From an uncultured Actinomycetes bacterium (lineage in GTDB: Bacteria > Actinomycetota > Acidimicrobiia > Acidimicrobiales > Ilumatobacteraceae), in the NCBI GenBank assembly GCA_937902105.1, contig CALGTP010000526.1, positions 1 to 36,238 on the forward strand: 36,238 bases of DNA, read 5' to 3'. This document shows, one piece after another, positions 8,227 through 16,294 of the stretch. The translations under genes and the position numbers were made by a program. Positions within the stretch are counted from its first letter, which is position 1, and each line of letters starts with the position of its first letter. The notes beneath the pieces were generated by a model that saw only the letters and a list, made by a program, of their open reading frames with translations, did not search any database and was not told the origin of the DNA.

Positions 8227-9395
8227 ACGAGAAGAACTTTACGGGCTGTTTCACGGCCGACACGGTCAGCCTCAATAATCTCTCGGCTAGTCAGCGTGCC
8301 ATCTGTCGCCTCATAGGACTGCATTGAGGACTCAACAACAGCCGCTATATCCGGCCACTTCAATAATCCCGCCAAAAAGGCTTCAACGGCGACCTCATTA
8401 GCAGCCGACAAGAACGCTGGCGCAGTGCCCCCAGCGCGACCCGCCTGATACGCCAAAGTCAAACAACGAAAGGTCTCCAGATCAGGTTCTTCAAAATCAA
8501 GTCTCGATAATGCTGCCCAATCAATTCGCCCGAAGGCTGTCAAACCACGATGCGGATGCGCTAGGGCGTATCCAATTGGTAAGCGCATATCCGGCAGGCT
8601 CAATTGGGCGATAGTACTGCCATCACTGAACTCGACCATCGAGTGAATCACCGATTGCGGATGAACGACCACCTCGATGCGGGAATAATCAACACCAAAT
8701 AATTCATGGGCCTCAATAACTTCTAAACCCTTATTCATCAGTGTTGAGGAGTCAATCGTGATCTTCGGGCCCATGTTCCATGTTGGATGAGCAAGGGCCT
8801 GATCAACAGTGACCTCAGCGAGGTCTTGTTTTGATCGACCGCGAAATGGACCGCCACTGGCAGTCAAGACAAGACGCGCGACTTCAACATCTGGACGCAC
8901 GGTTGAGCGTAGACATTGATGGATTGCACAGTGTTCGCTATCCACAGGAACAATTTCTGCACCTCGCACCGCACGCAAAGGTTGCACCACTGGCCCAGCG
9001 GCAATTAAGGACTCTTTGTTGGCCAATGCCAGGCGCTTACCTTGTCGCAAAGTTTCTAAGGTGACCTCCAAACCAGCAAAACCAACGACCCCATTGACAA
9101 CGACGTCGGCACCATCCACGAGATCTTCCATATCGCGCACGACACGCACATTGGGTAGGGCATCTCGCACCTGGTGATGAAGAGATTCGTCGGCGACTGC
9201 CACCACGCGCGGCGAAAATATCTTTGCTTGCTCAATCAGGACATCAATGGAGGACCCAACTCCGAGTCCGTGGACGACATAATCAACACCAGTATTCTCG
9301 GCGAGCGATTTAGCGTTCTCAGCATAAATCACTTCAAGTGTTTGTCGACCAATTGAACCCGATGATCCGGCAATAGAAACGCCAACAATGGTCAT
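8223..9395 (-). CDS. dxr: 1-deoxy-D-xylulose 5-phosphate reductoisomerase
   Basis: First committed step of the MEP pathway: DXP to MEP with NADPH and a divalent metal. Visible signatures: N-terminal Rossmann motif GSSGSIGRQTLEVI (residues 10-23), RLALANKESLIAAG, PVDSEHCAIHQCL with the metal-binding Asp-Ser-Glu, LTASGGPFRG, HPTWNMGPKITIDSSTLMNK, and SAANEVAVEAFL. 390 residues, the family size. The ATG at 9395 lies 8 bases after the cdsA stop; the gene's own stop overlaps the rseP start. In M. tuberculosis the three genes dxr, rip and ispG are also consecutive. Confidence 0.97.
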   Translation of the reverse strand: MTIVGVSIAGSSGSIGRQTLEVIYAENAKSLAENTGVDYVVHGLGVGSSIDVLIEQAKIFSPRVVAVADESLHHQVRDALPNVRVVRDMEDLVDGADVVVNGVVGFAGLEVTLETLRQGKRLALANKESLIAAGPVVQPLRAVRGAEIVPVDSEHCAIHQCLRSTVRPDVEVARLVLTASGGPFRGRSKQDLAEVTVDQALAHPTWNMGPKITIDSSTLMNKGLEVIEAHELFGVDYSRIEVVVHPQSVIHSMVEFSDGSTIAQLSLPDMRLPIGYALAHPHRGLTAFGRIDWAALSRLDFEEPDLETFRCLTLAYQAGRAGGTAPAFLSAANEVAVEAFLAGLLKWPDIAAVVESSMQSYEATDGTLTSREIIEADRVGRETARKVLLV

Positions 9396-9403
9396 TGTTC
9401 AGA

Positions 9404-10858
9404 TCACGATGCGTACGGCTGAAGCACCATCAATAAGTAGTAGGCCGCAGGCAAGACGAACAAGTAACTGTCAAAGCGGTCAAGTACCCCACCGTGGCCA
9501 CGAATCAAAGAACCAAAATCTTTGACCTCCAAGTTGCGCTTAAACATACTCTCCACCAAATCACCGAGAGGAGCGAGTACCGAAACTGCAATCACAAGAA
9601 GCAATACCTCACCGATGCTGTTCCAAGTATCGCTCTGCAAACTGACAACCCACATCGCGATCAAGGTGGCCACAGTTCCGCCCATTAAACCTTCCAATGT
9701 CTTATTGGGACTAATCCATGCTCGAAGTGGAGTCTTGCCAGCCGCCTGACCGACAAAGAGTGCACCGATATCGTTGGCGCTGACGCCGATGACAATGATG
9801 AACAGCGTGTCAGTACCTACGTTGCCAAGACCAGGCACATTTGAGACCCCTGCGAGCAAGGCACCGAATGAACCCATCATGCCAATCCAAAGCATGCCCA
9901 AGGTAGTGATCGCCATATTGTGCATTGGTTTGGCCTGAACCCCTGAAGCGCCCACGAACGTCGCCGCACAAGCTATAAATGCCAAAATAAAGATCACTGG
10001 CAAAGCGCTTTCGCCAACCCAGTAGGCCCCTAAGGGTGCACAGATGGCGACGGTGATGCCGACGATTGACGCTGGTCGATATCCCCGCTCAGTGACCTTT
10101 TCAAAAAACTCAACGGCAGCCAAACCACAGATCAGAACGACTATCGCCAAAATCGCCACGGGCTTCCATAACAGCGCGGCAATAAACGCAGCCACCATCA
10201 AAATGCCAACTGCAGTCGCCATGGGCATGTCGCGTCCGCCACTATTTGATGACGCAGGGCGCGCAACACGGCCCCGCGGGCGAACTTCTGGACGGGGACG
10301 AGGTCCGCGCTCTGTCACTGGTCGAGTGCGACTCCCTGTCGCCACGCGACCTTGAACATCATCACCACCAATTGTTAGACGACCTGGACGAGAGGTATCG
10401 CTGGTCTCGTCACGGCGCGCTGATGGAATCGGTCGTGTCGCCGCACCCGTCGTGGTATCAGCACCACGACGATTTGCTCCAGCACTCGGATCACCCAAGC
10501 GAACAATCGGACGACTGCCACCTGTGTCGCTCGCCGGACGCGGCGCAGCATCGGCTGGACGGTCAGGTACTGGACGAGGAGCGGAGCCCGAATAGGAACC
10601 CCACACATCCACTTCGCCATCTCCGTCACGCTGAACTTCGCGTGAAACATCACGAGTTTGTTCTTCAGGGAACAGGCGGGGCAATTCACTCGTTGGTTTC
10701 GCCGTCCAATGAGGAAGTGGGCCAGTGTTGTCGCCGTCGAAACTTAACGGCGCCTGCTCCTCCTCGTTTTCCTCTTCGGAAAATCTCAGTTCACCGAAAT
10801 CTTCAAAATCATCGTCCGGATTTGCATCCGATCCTCCACGCCAGTTGTCATCGCTCAT
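9404..10858 (-). CDS. cdsA: Phosphatidate cytidylyltransferase with long disordered N-terminus
   Basis: Makes CDP-diacylglycerol from phosphatidic acid and CTP, the entry point to acidic phospholipids; integral membrane enzyme. The C-terminal 280 residues are typical: several hydrophobic helices, SPNKTLEGLMGGTVATLI, and the family signature from SMFKRNLEVKDFG to RGHGGVLDRFDS with the conserved KRxxxxKD and HGGxxDRxD residues. The first 205 or so residues are very polar, rich in Pro, Arg, Asp, Glu and Gly, without predicted fold (for example RPVPDRPADAAPRPASD). The total of 484 residues is well above the common 270-310. Start at the ATG at 10858 with AGGA about 9 bases upstream. A long antisense frame opposite the extension is a codon-bias artefact. 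Confidence 0.94.
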   Translation of the reverse strand: MSDDNWRGGSDANPDDDFEDFGELRFSEEENEEEQAPLSFDGDNTGPLPHWTAKPTSELPRLFPEEQTRDVSREVQRDGDGEVDVWGSYSGSAPRPVPDRPADAAPRPASDTGGSRPIVRLGDPSAGANRRGADTTTGAATRPIPSARRDETSDTSRPGRLTIGGDDVQGRVATGSRTRPVTERGPRPRPEVRPRGRVARPASSNSGGRDMPMATAVGILMVAAFIAALLWKPVAILAIVVLICGLAAVEFFEKVTERGYRPASIVGITVAICAPLGAYWVGESALPVIFILAFIACAATFVGASGVQAKPMHNMAITTLGMLWIGMMGSFGALLAGVSNVPGLGNVGTDTLFIIVIGVSANDIGALFVGQAAGKTPLRAWISPNKTLEGLMGGTVATLIAMWVVSLQSDTWNSIGEVLLLVIAVSVLAPLGDLVESMFKRNLEVKDFGSLIRGHGGVLDRFDSYLFVLPAAYYLLMVLQPYAS

Positions 10859-10870
10859 GTTCTCGTCCTA

Positions 10871-11428
10871 TCAAACTTCTAGAAGTTCTTGCTCTTTACG
10901 TTGCACTGACTTATCTATGTGTTCAACATGTTCGTGCGTAATCTTTTCTAGTTCTTTTTCAGCCCGCTCAAGTTCATCCTTGGAAACTTCCCCCGCTTTT
11001 TCGGCGCTTTCTAACTGCTTGCGGCCGTCTCGTCGCACATTACGCACGGCAACACGACCATCTTCAGCCATATTCTTCACCATTTTTACATAGTCACGGC
11101 GGCGTTGTTCGGTCAACATTGGGAAATTGAGCCGAATAATGACACCATCATTGGACGGCGACATACCCAAATCGCTGTCCCGAATAGCCTTTTCAATGGC
11201 ATTCAGAGCGGCCCGGTCGTGAGGCTTAATGACCAGCGTACGGGCTTCGGGGACCTGAAAACTGGCCAGTTGCTGCAAGGGAACATCGGCCCCGTAATAG
11301 TTCACCATCAGCCTCTCCACCAGAGCAGGCGTGGCTCGACCAGTACGAATAGTCGTGAACTGTGATTGAGCGTGCTCGACGGCCTTATCCATCTTGTCCA
11401 TGGCCTCGAGAATGATGTCGTCCGTCAC
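10871..11428 (-). CDS. frr: Ribosome recycling factor
   Basis: Splits post-termination ribosomes together with EF-G. The 185-residue product is full length and typical: an N-terminal helix ([20 protein letters not shown]), domain II with [15 protein letters not shown] and [17 protein letters not shown], and the C-terminal helices with [19 protein letters not shown] and [10 protein letters not shown]. The start is a GTG at 11428, whose first bases overlap the pyrH stop (GTGA), so translation is probably coupled. Order tsf-pyrH-frr-cdsA is the standard bacterial arrangement. Confidence 0.97.
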   Translation of the reverse strand: MTDDIILEAMDKMDKAVEHAQSQFTTIRTGRATPALVERLMVNYYGADVPLQQLASFQVPEARTLVIKPHDRAALNAIEKAIRDSDLGMSPSNDGVIIRLNFPMLTEQRRRDYVKMVKNMAEDGRVAVRNVRRDGRKQLESAEKAGEVSKDELERAEKELEKITHEHVEHIDKSVQRKEQELLEV

Positions 11429-12180
11429 CCGACCAGCGTACCTATGGCTTGACCTTCAAGAACGGATCTGATGTTGCCTGGGGTGCTCACATCAAAGACC
11501 ACGATTGGGATTTTGTTATCCCGACAAAAGGCAATAGCGGTGGCATCCATCACCCGAAGTTCTTTCTCGATGACCTCTTTATGGGAAATACGGTCATAGC
11601 GAGTGGCCGTTGGGTCAAGTTTGGGGTCAGCGGTGTACACCCCGTCCACCCCCGAGTGAGTCCCCTTGAGAATGGCCTGAGCACTGATTTCAGCGGCCCG
11701 CAAAGCTGCCGCAGTATCAGTTGTAAAAAAGGGGTTCCCAGTACCACCAGCAAAAATAACGACGCGACCTTTTTCCATATGGCGTTCTGCACGCCGGCGG
11801 ATGTACGGCTCGGCAACCTTGGGCATTTCAATGGCGGTCATCACTCGACTTTGTTGACCCACTCGCTCAAGAGCGTCCTGTAATGCCAGACCGTTCATCA
11901 CGGTGGCGATCATTCCCATAAAGTCAGCTTGAGCCTGGTCCATTCCCTGACCCGTGCCTTTAAGTCCACGCCAAAAGTTTCCTCCACCAACGACAACGGC
12001 GATATCAATTTTCAAATTCTCGCGGACATCTTTGATTTCGGTCGCAACTTGATGGAGCACATTCGTATCAAGACCAAAGCCGGTCGGTTCAGCCAAGGCC
12101 TCACCAGAAAGTTTGAGCACCACCCGCTTCCATGCGGGTCGGTCGGGCTGACGGATTGGTGTGACGTCAGATCCGGCCAT
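11425..12180 (-). CDS. pyrH: Uridylate (UMP) kinase
   Basis: Hexameric bacterial UMP kinase, phosphorylating UMP to UDP for nucleotide, RNA and cell-wall precursor supply. Amino-acid-kinase fold motifs: [23 protein letters not shown], the UMP-binding [39 protein letters not shown], and [19 protein letters not shown]. 251 residues, usual size. Start taken at the ATG at 12180 ([11 protein letters not shown]), just after the tsf stop; a TTG two codons earlier is in frame and less likely. The stop overlaps the frr GTG. Confidence 0.97.
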   Translation of the reverse strand: MAGSDVTPIRQPDRPAWKRVVLKLSGEALAEPTGFGLDTNVLHQVATEIKDVRENLKIDIAVVVGGGNFWRGLKGTGQGMDQAQADFMGMIATVMNGLALQDALERVGQQSRVMTAIEMPKVAEPYIRRRAERHMEKGRVVIFAGGTGNPFFTTDTAAALRAAEISAQAILKGTHSGVDGVYTADPKLDPTATRYDRISHKEVIEKELRVMDATAIAFCRDNKIPIVVFDVSTPGNIRSVLEGQAIGTLVG

Positions 12181-12186
12181 AATCAA

Positions 12187-12975
12187 TCAGCCGATCTCAA
12201 CCTGGGCGAAGCGAACAATTTTTGCTGCTCCAAGAACTTGTGTGACTGACTGCTTGTCATCTTTGGCGTAAGCCTGCTCGATGAGGCACACATCTTTGTA
12301 GAAGCCATTAATGCGACCTTCAACAATTTTGGCGAGAGCAGCCTCAGGCTTACCTTCGTTGCGGCTGATGGCCTCAAGAGTGGCTTTCTCTCTTTCCAAA
12401 ACATCGGCCGGAATTTCGTCGCGACTGAGGTATTTTGGGCGAGCGAAAGCGATGTGCACTGCGATGTCGTGAGCGAGATCAACTGAACCGCCCTGTACCT
12501 CAACGAGAACGGCGTTGACGCCACGTCCACCTTGAATATGTTGATAGCTCTCCACGATATTGCCAGCGGCAGCATCGATACGAACGACTTCGCCTAACTC
12601 AATTTTTTCCTTGAGCGTGATCTTTAAGTCATCAAGGATGGCTGATCGTTCAGCAACCGCAGATTCGCCTTTAGCAGCAACCAATTCAGCCAAGGTCTGA
12701 GCTTCAGCCTTGAACTGATCGCTACTGGCAACAAAGTCAGTTTCAGATTTCAATTTGACGATCGCACCGACATTATTGGAAATCACTAGAGCAACGACGC
12801 CCTGATTGTTATCGCGATCATCACGTTTTGCCGAAGCGGCCAAACCTTTTTCACGCAACCATTGCTTAGCTTGCTCAATGTCACCATTGTTTTCTTCAAG
12901 GGCCTTCTTGCAGTCCATCATTCCGGCGGCAGTTGCCTGTCGCAGAGTTTGAACATCTTTAGCTGTAAACGACAT
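12187..12975 (-). CDS. tsf: Elongation factor Ts
   Basis: Guanine-nucleotide exchange factor for EF-Tu. N-terminal UBA-like domain (AKDVQTLRQATAAGMMDCKK) and the core motif LKSETDFVASSDQFK that inserts next to the EF-Tu nucleotide site. HIAFARPKYLSRDEIPADVL and the C-terminal module are also typical. 262 residues. The ATG at 12975 has GGAGG eight bases upstream, placed in the last codons of rpsB; the two genes are almost contiguous, so they are surely co-transcribed. Confidence 0.97.
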   Translation of the reverse strand: MSFTAKDVQTLRQATAAGMMDCKKALEENNGDIEQAKQWLREKGLAASAKRDDRDNNQGVVALVISNNVGAIVKLKSETDFVASSDQFKAEAQTLAELVAAKGESAVAERSAILDDLKITLKEKIELGEVVRIDAAAGNIVESYQHIQGGRGVNAVLVEVQGGSVDLAHDIAVHIAFARPKYLSRDEIPADVLEREKATLEAISRNEGKPEAALAKIVEGRINGFYKDVCLIEQAYAKDDKQSVTQVLGAAKIVRFAQVEIG

Positions 12976-12978
12976 TGC

Positions 12979-13836
12979 TCAGGCCTCCGCCGCAGTTACT
13001 TCTTCAACTGGCGCCTTGGTGGCAGTGAGTCGGGCTTCACGCTCAGCTTGAGCAGCAGCAGCCTGAGTGCGAGCGCTCGCCTGAGTCGCAGCGAATTCAG
13101 CCTTTTCGGCATCGCTACGGTCTGGGGCTACAAGACCAGGGTTGCGCTTCGAGGCAATGTAACGACCTTCAGTCACTGCTTCGGCGATCATCTTTGACAT
13201 CAGTTCGTTAGCGCGAATTGCGTCATCGTTACCTGGGATTGGGTAAGTAATGAGATCAGGGTCAACGTTGGTATCAACAATTCCTACGATTGGAATTCCG
13301 AGTTTGTTGGCTTCGGTGACACCGATGTGTTCTTTCTTCGTGTCAATGATGAACACAGCCTGTGGGCGCTTGGTCATATGACGGATTCCGTTGAGGTTCT
13401 TCTGCAACTTGGCCAATTCACGGCTCTTCAAGAGAGCTTCTTTCTTTGGCATGAGTGCAAACTCACCAGTCTCCAGCAAACGCTCAAGTTCAATCATTTT
13501 TTGTACGCGCTTGTAAATCGTTTCGAAGTTTGTCAACATGCCACCCAACCAACGCTCGTTGATATAAGGCATGCCACACTTTTCAGCAAAGCCGGCGATC
13601 GGGTCTTGCGCCTGCTGCTTGGTGCCGATGAAAAGAATCGCACCGCCGTCGGCGACCAAATCGCGGACGAAAGCGTAGGCAGTCTCGATACGTACGAGAG
13701 TCTGCTCAAGATCAATGATGTAAATATCGTTGCGCTCTCCAAAGATGAAACGATTCATCTTTGGGTTCCAACGACGGGTTTGGTGACCGAAGTGAACTCG
13801 GGCTTCCAACAATTGACGCATCGTGACGATGGCCAT
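12979..13836 (-). CDS. rpsB: 30S ribosomal protein S2
   Basis: Small-subunit protein at the 30S head-body junction. Begins [20 protein letters not shown] and carries the typical [64 protein letters not shown] and [11 protein letters not shown]. The start is the ATG at 13836, with AGGAGG seven bases upstream; 26 extra codons that stay open upstream run through the leader hairpin and are excluded. The last 50 residues are Ala/Glu-rich with little fold. 285 residues. First gene of the rpsB-tsf unit; a base-paired leader lies directly ahead of its ribosome-binding site. Confidence 0.97.
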   Translation of the reverse strand: MAIVTMRQLLEARVHFGHQTRRWNPKMNRFIFGERNDIYIIDLEQTLVRIETAYAFVRDLVADGGAILFIGTKQQAQDPIAGFAEKCGMPYINERWLGGMLTNFETIYKRVQKMIELERLLETGEFALMPKKEALLKSRELAKLQKNLNGIRHMTKRPQAVFIIDTKKEHIGVTEANKLGIPIVGIVDTNVDPDLITYPIPGNDDAIRANELMSKMIAEAVTEGRYIASKRNPGLVAPDRSDAEKAEFAATQASARTQAAAAQAEREARLTATKAPVEEVTAAEA

Positions 13837-13853
13837 GGCATTACCTCCTGGTT

Positions 13854-13902
13854 CTGCGGTTAGGGGCATGGGACCTCGCATCACTGAAAGTGACGACCGC
13901 AG
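13854..13902 (-). promoter_or_regulatory. Candidate structured rpsB leader
   Basis: In the 5' leader of rpsB the arms CTGCGGT (13902-13896) and ACCGCAG (13860-13854) are perfectly complementary. They enclose a smaller hairpin TCACT-TTC-AGTGA (13893-13881). The closing arm ends only 12 bases before AGGAGG starts to be exposed upstream of the S2 start codon. Many rpsB operons are autoregulated by S2 through their leaders, so an S2-binding structure is plausible, but the fold is only inferred. Confidence 0.5.
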
Positions 13903-13939
13903 GATGAGGACCATGCAGGGTTTGTGTTGCTGGAGCAGG

Positions 13940-14479
13940 TTAGCGGGAAAAGCCCTCGTTACCCCACTTTGCTGGGGCGAAAGATACCCGACAGGCGAGG
14001 ATTCGCGGGGTTAATCGGGCCGGCGAACCGTCGCTGGGGACCAATCTTGCCCGAGTCCGCCAATATGCAAGGTGCGGCGTCGGGTCCAGGTACACGGCCG
14101 GCGAACCGGGCGTCTTGCGCCGCATGCTGAGGCTGATCGTGGATTGTGCGGTTCCCAGGACCTCACCAGCGCTGACCCGGCTCCCCACATGAAAACTCGC
14201 CGCTGCTCCCACTCCCCCGACGGTGATCAGAATTTGCCCGAATCCGCGACCGATCGGGTGAGGGGTCAAAGTTACATATGTCTGGTTGACCACCCGACCG
14301 ACGAAAGTGATCTGCCCCGTCACGGGAGAAACGACCGCTTGGCCGATGTGCGTACGTAACTCCACGGCACGGTTCCCCGCACAAAATATGCAAGCGGGTT
14401 CAACAAATGGATTCGTGATCGGTCCAGAAACAGGAGGCACGAGGCAGGACATCAAAACACTGAAAATAATCGGCAGCAT
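13940..14479 (-). CDS. Degenerate M23 (LytM-like) peptidase homologue, probably inactive
   Basis: Located between whiG and rpsB, where actinobacteria usually carry an M23 zinc endopeptidase. The fold can be followed: [20 protein letters not shown] (36-55) aligns with the usual HRGVDL...G..V.AP.DG start, GQILITV with the central strand, and SLSMRRK (116-122) then YLDP (130-133) with the usual HLHxxxRR...YLDP end. The metal ligands are gone: the first His is Asn36, the Asp is Glu40, and the HxH pair is Ser116-Leu-Ser118. So it is likely a pseudoenzyme, perhaps binding peptidoglycan or regulating an active partner. The N-terminus is hydrophobic with LMSC at 9-12, a possible lipobox, but it lacks basic residues. 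179 residues; a stop lies two codons upstream of the ATG at 14479, which fixes the start. Confidence 0.7.
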   Translation of the reverse strand: MLPIIFSVLMSCLVPPVSGPITNPFVEPACIFCAGNRAVELRTHIGQAVVSPVTGQITFVGRVVNQTYVTLTPHPIGRGFGQILITVGGVGAAASFHVGSRVSAGEVLGTAQSTISLSMRRKTPGSPAVYLDPTPHLAYWRTRARLVPSDGSPARLTPRILACRVSFAPAKWGNEGFSR

Positions 14480-14518
14480 CTCTCACTGTGTGCGAGGCAG
14501 TGACCGCGGCGGTATGTG

Positions 14519-15295
14519 TCAGACGCCGGTGGCTGACAATTGAGAACGCAACATAATGATTGCCTTGGAGTGAATCTGCGACACCCGACTTTCGGTGACA
14601 CCCAAAACCGAGCCGATTTCCGACAAGGTCATACCTTCGTCGTAGTACAGAGCAACAACAGTTCGCTCTCGCTCGGGCAAGTTACGTATTTCAGCGCGCA
14701 TCGTCTGACGAAGTTCTTTTTCTTCAATAGCGATATCGGGACCCTGATCAGGCGAGGCAGGCAACTGACGTTGCTCACCATCGCCAGCGCCGACGAGATG
14801 ATCGAGTGGACCAACGTTGGCCACCGAAATGGTCGATAACCATTTGTGAAGTTCTTCTAGGCTGATGCCAATCTCAGTACATATTTCTTCATCCGTGGGA
14901 GCACGTTTGAATTCGTTATTTAATTTCGCAACCGCAGTTTCAATCTGTCGAGAGTGGGTGCGCACCGAACGTGGCACCCAGTCAAGTGCCCTCAACCCAT
15001 CGAGAATGGCACCTTTGATACGGGGCACGGCGAATGTTTCAAACTTAAAGCCAAGGCTCGGATCAAACCGATCAACGGCATCCATCAGACCGAAAACACC
15101 CGTCCCCGTCAGTTCGCCGGCGTCGACCCCTGCCGGCAATCCAGCAGCAACACGACCAGCCACGAACTTGACTAATGGCGAGTAGTGGACGATGAGTTGA
15201 TCGCGTGCCTCTTCATTACGTTGTTCAACCCAGCGAACCCAGGCGCGCTCAATGGCAGGTGTAGTACGAGAAGGTTTTTCTTCGGGTTCGGTCAT
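14519..15295 (-). CDS. whiG: RNA polymerase sigma factor, FliA/WhiG family
   Basis: Group 3 sigma factor of the sigma-28 type, directing polymerase to flagellar or developmental promoters (WhiG controls sporulation in Streptomyces). Regions in order: sigma-2 (LVKFVAGRVAAGLP ... GVFGLMDAVDRFDPSLGFKF ETFAVPRIKGAILDGLR, about 40-105), WVPRSVRTHSRQI leading into sigma-3 (APTDEEICTEIGISLEELHKW), and sigma-4 (LPERERTVVALYYDEGMTL, then EIGSVLGVTESRVSQIHSKA). 258 residues. The gene lies in the same place as whiG in Streptomyces, next to the M23-like gene and rpsB, which supports WhiG over FliA. No flagellar genes are in the window, so targets are unknown. ATG at 15295. Confidence 0.93.
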   Translation of the reverse strand: MTEPEEKPSRTTPAIERAWVRWVEQRNEEARDQLIVHYSPLVKFVAGRVAAGLPAGVDAGELTGTGVFGLMDAVDRFDPSLGFKFETFAVPRIKGAILDGLRALDWVPRSVRTHSRQIETAVAKLNNEFKRAPTDEEICTEIGISLEELHKWLSTISVANVGPLDHLVGAGDGEQRQLPASPDQGPDIAIEEKELRQTMRAEIRNLPERERTVVALYYDEGMTLSEIGSVLGVTESRVSQIHSKAIIMLRSQLSATGV

Positions 15296-15325
15296 TGGCG
15301 CTATACGTTTTCATTGTCGAGCCAC

Positions 15326-16222
15326 TTAGGCCCGGGGATGGGTACTTGTATACACAGACCGTAGACGCTCCTTGCTCACGTGTGTGTATCGCTGAGTTGT
15401 AGCCACATCGCTATGTCCCAAAAGTTCCTGTACGGAGCGTAAATCAGCGCCACCGTCAAGTAAATGAGTGGCATAGGTGTGTCGCAATGCATGGGGGTGA
15501 GTGGGATTGATTGCTCGATGATCAAGCACTCGGCGAACATCACGAGTTCCCAGTCGTTTGCCGCGAGAGTTTAAAAACAATGCTGCCCCCGATGCCTCGC
15601 CCACCACTTCGTGGCGGATCTTTAGCCACATCTGCACAGTTTCAACTGCCGCTAAAGACATCGGTACGCGACGTTCCTTGGCTCCCTTACCCCACACTGT
15701 GACCGACGAACGTTTGAGGTCAGCGCTATCAATATCAAGACCGCAAAGTTCTCCTACACGCAAGCCACTGCCGTACAAAATTTCCAACAAAGCATCATCA
15801 CGACAACGACGCCACAACGGTTCGTTCTCATCAAACTCGGTCGGCTCAAGCAATGTCTGAAGTTCTGTGCCATCAAGAACACGCGGCAGATGGCCCTCTC
15901 CAGAAGGAGCGCGCAGAGAAACAGATGGATCAGTTGCTATGAGCGTTGTGCGTCGCGCCCAAGAAAAATAGCGGCGTAGCGCCGAAGCCTTACGGGCTAT
16001 CGTCCGTTTGGCAAAATTGCGCGTCCCGAGATAAGCCAAATAGCGCCGCAAGATGAGACGATCCACAGTGCCTGGTGCATCAGCCAAACCCCGTTCACAC
16101 CATGCAACAAAGTCTGTGAGGTCGCTGCGATACGCGCTCACAGTATTCTGCGATACCGATGACAAAGAAAGAATGAACTCGTCGACGTTCCAGTTATCAG
16201 GTGGACACACAACTTTGCTCAC
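15326..16222 (-). CDS. xerC: Tyrosine recombinase XerC-like
   Basis: Site-specific recombinase that resolves chromosome dimers at dif with a XerD partner. N-terminal SAM-like core-binding domain (about 10-90) and C-terminal catalytic domain with the complete set: Arg155 in GSGLRVGELC, Lys179 in VWGKGAKERR, His244 and Arg247 in HALRHTYATHLL, His270 in LLGHSD, and the nucleophile Tyr279 in TTQRYTHVS. 298 residues, the size of cellular Xer proteins rather than phage integrases. The start is a GTG at 16222 with no clear ribosome-binding site, so the exact start is uncertain. It sits between dprA and whiG as in other actinobacteria, hence a housekeeping gene and not a sign of a mobile element. Confidence 0.92.
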   Translation of the reverse strand: MSKVVCPPDNWNVDEFILSLSSVSQNTVSAYRSDLTDFVAWCERGLADAPGTVDRLILRRYLAYLGTRNFAKRTIARKASALRRYFSWARRTTLIATDPSVSLRAPSGEGHLPRVLDGTELQTLLEPTEFDENEPLWRRCRDDALLEILYGSGLRVGELCGLDIDSADLKRSSVTVWGKGAKERRVPMSLAAVETVQMWLKIRHEVVGEASGAALFLNSRGKRLGTRDVRRVLDHRAINPTHPHALRHTYATHLLDGGADLRSVQELLGHSDVATTQRYTHVSKERLRSVYTSTHPRA

Positions 16223-16294
16223 TTCAGAAGAATACCGCCTGCGCCCAGCGCAATCAGGACATTTTGCGATACACCATTTTTAAAATTCCACTAT

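Noticed and set aside
10246-10941. Plus-strand open frame of 231 codons opposite the cdsA N-terminus
   Set aside because: His/Arg-rich product without any domain; it mirrors the biased composition of the disordered CdsA extension on the other strand.
15326-16222. Tyrosine recombinase as a sign of a prophage or integrative element
   Set aside because: Size, motifs and location between dprA and whiG match chromosomal XerC; no phage or element genes nearby.
16240-16252. Hairpin TGCGC-CCA-GCGCA downstream of dprA as a terminator
   Set aside because: Stem of only 5 bp and no clear T run on the minus strand; too weak to call.
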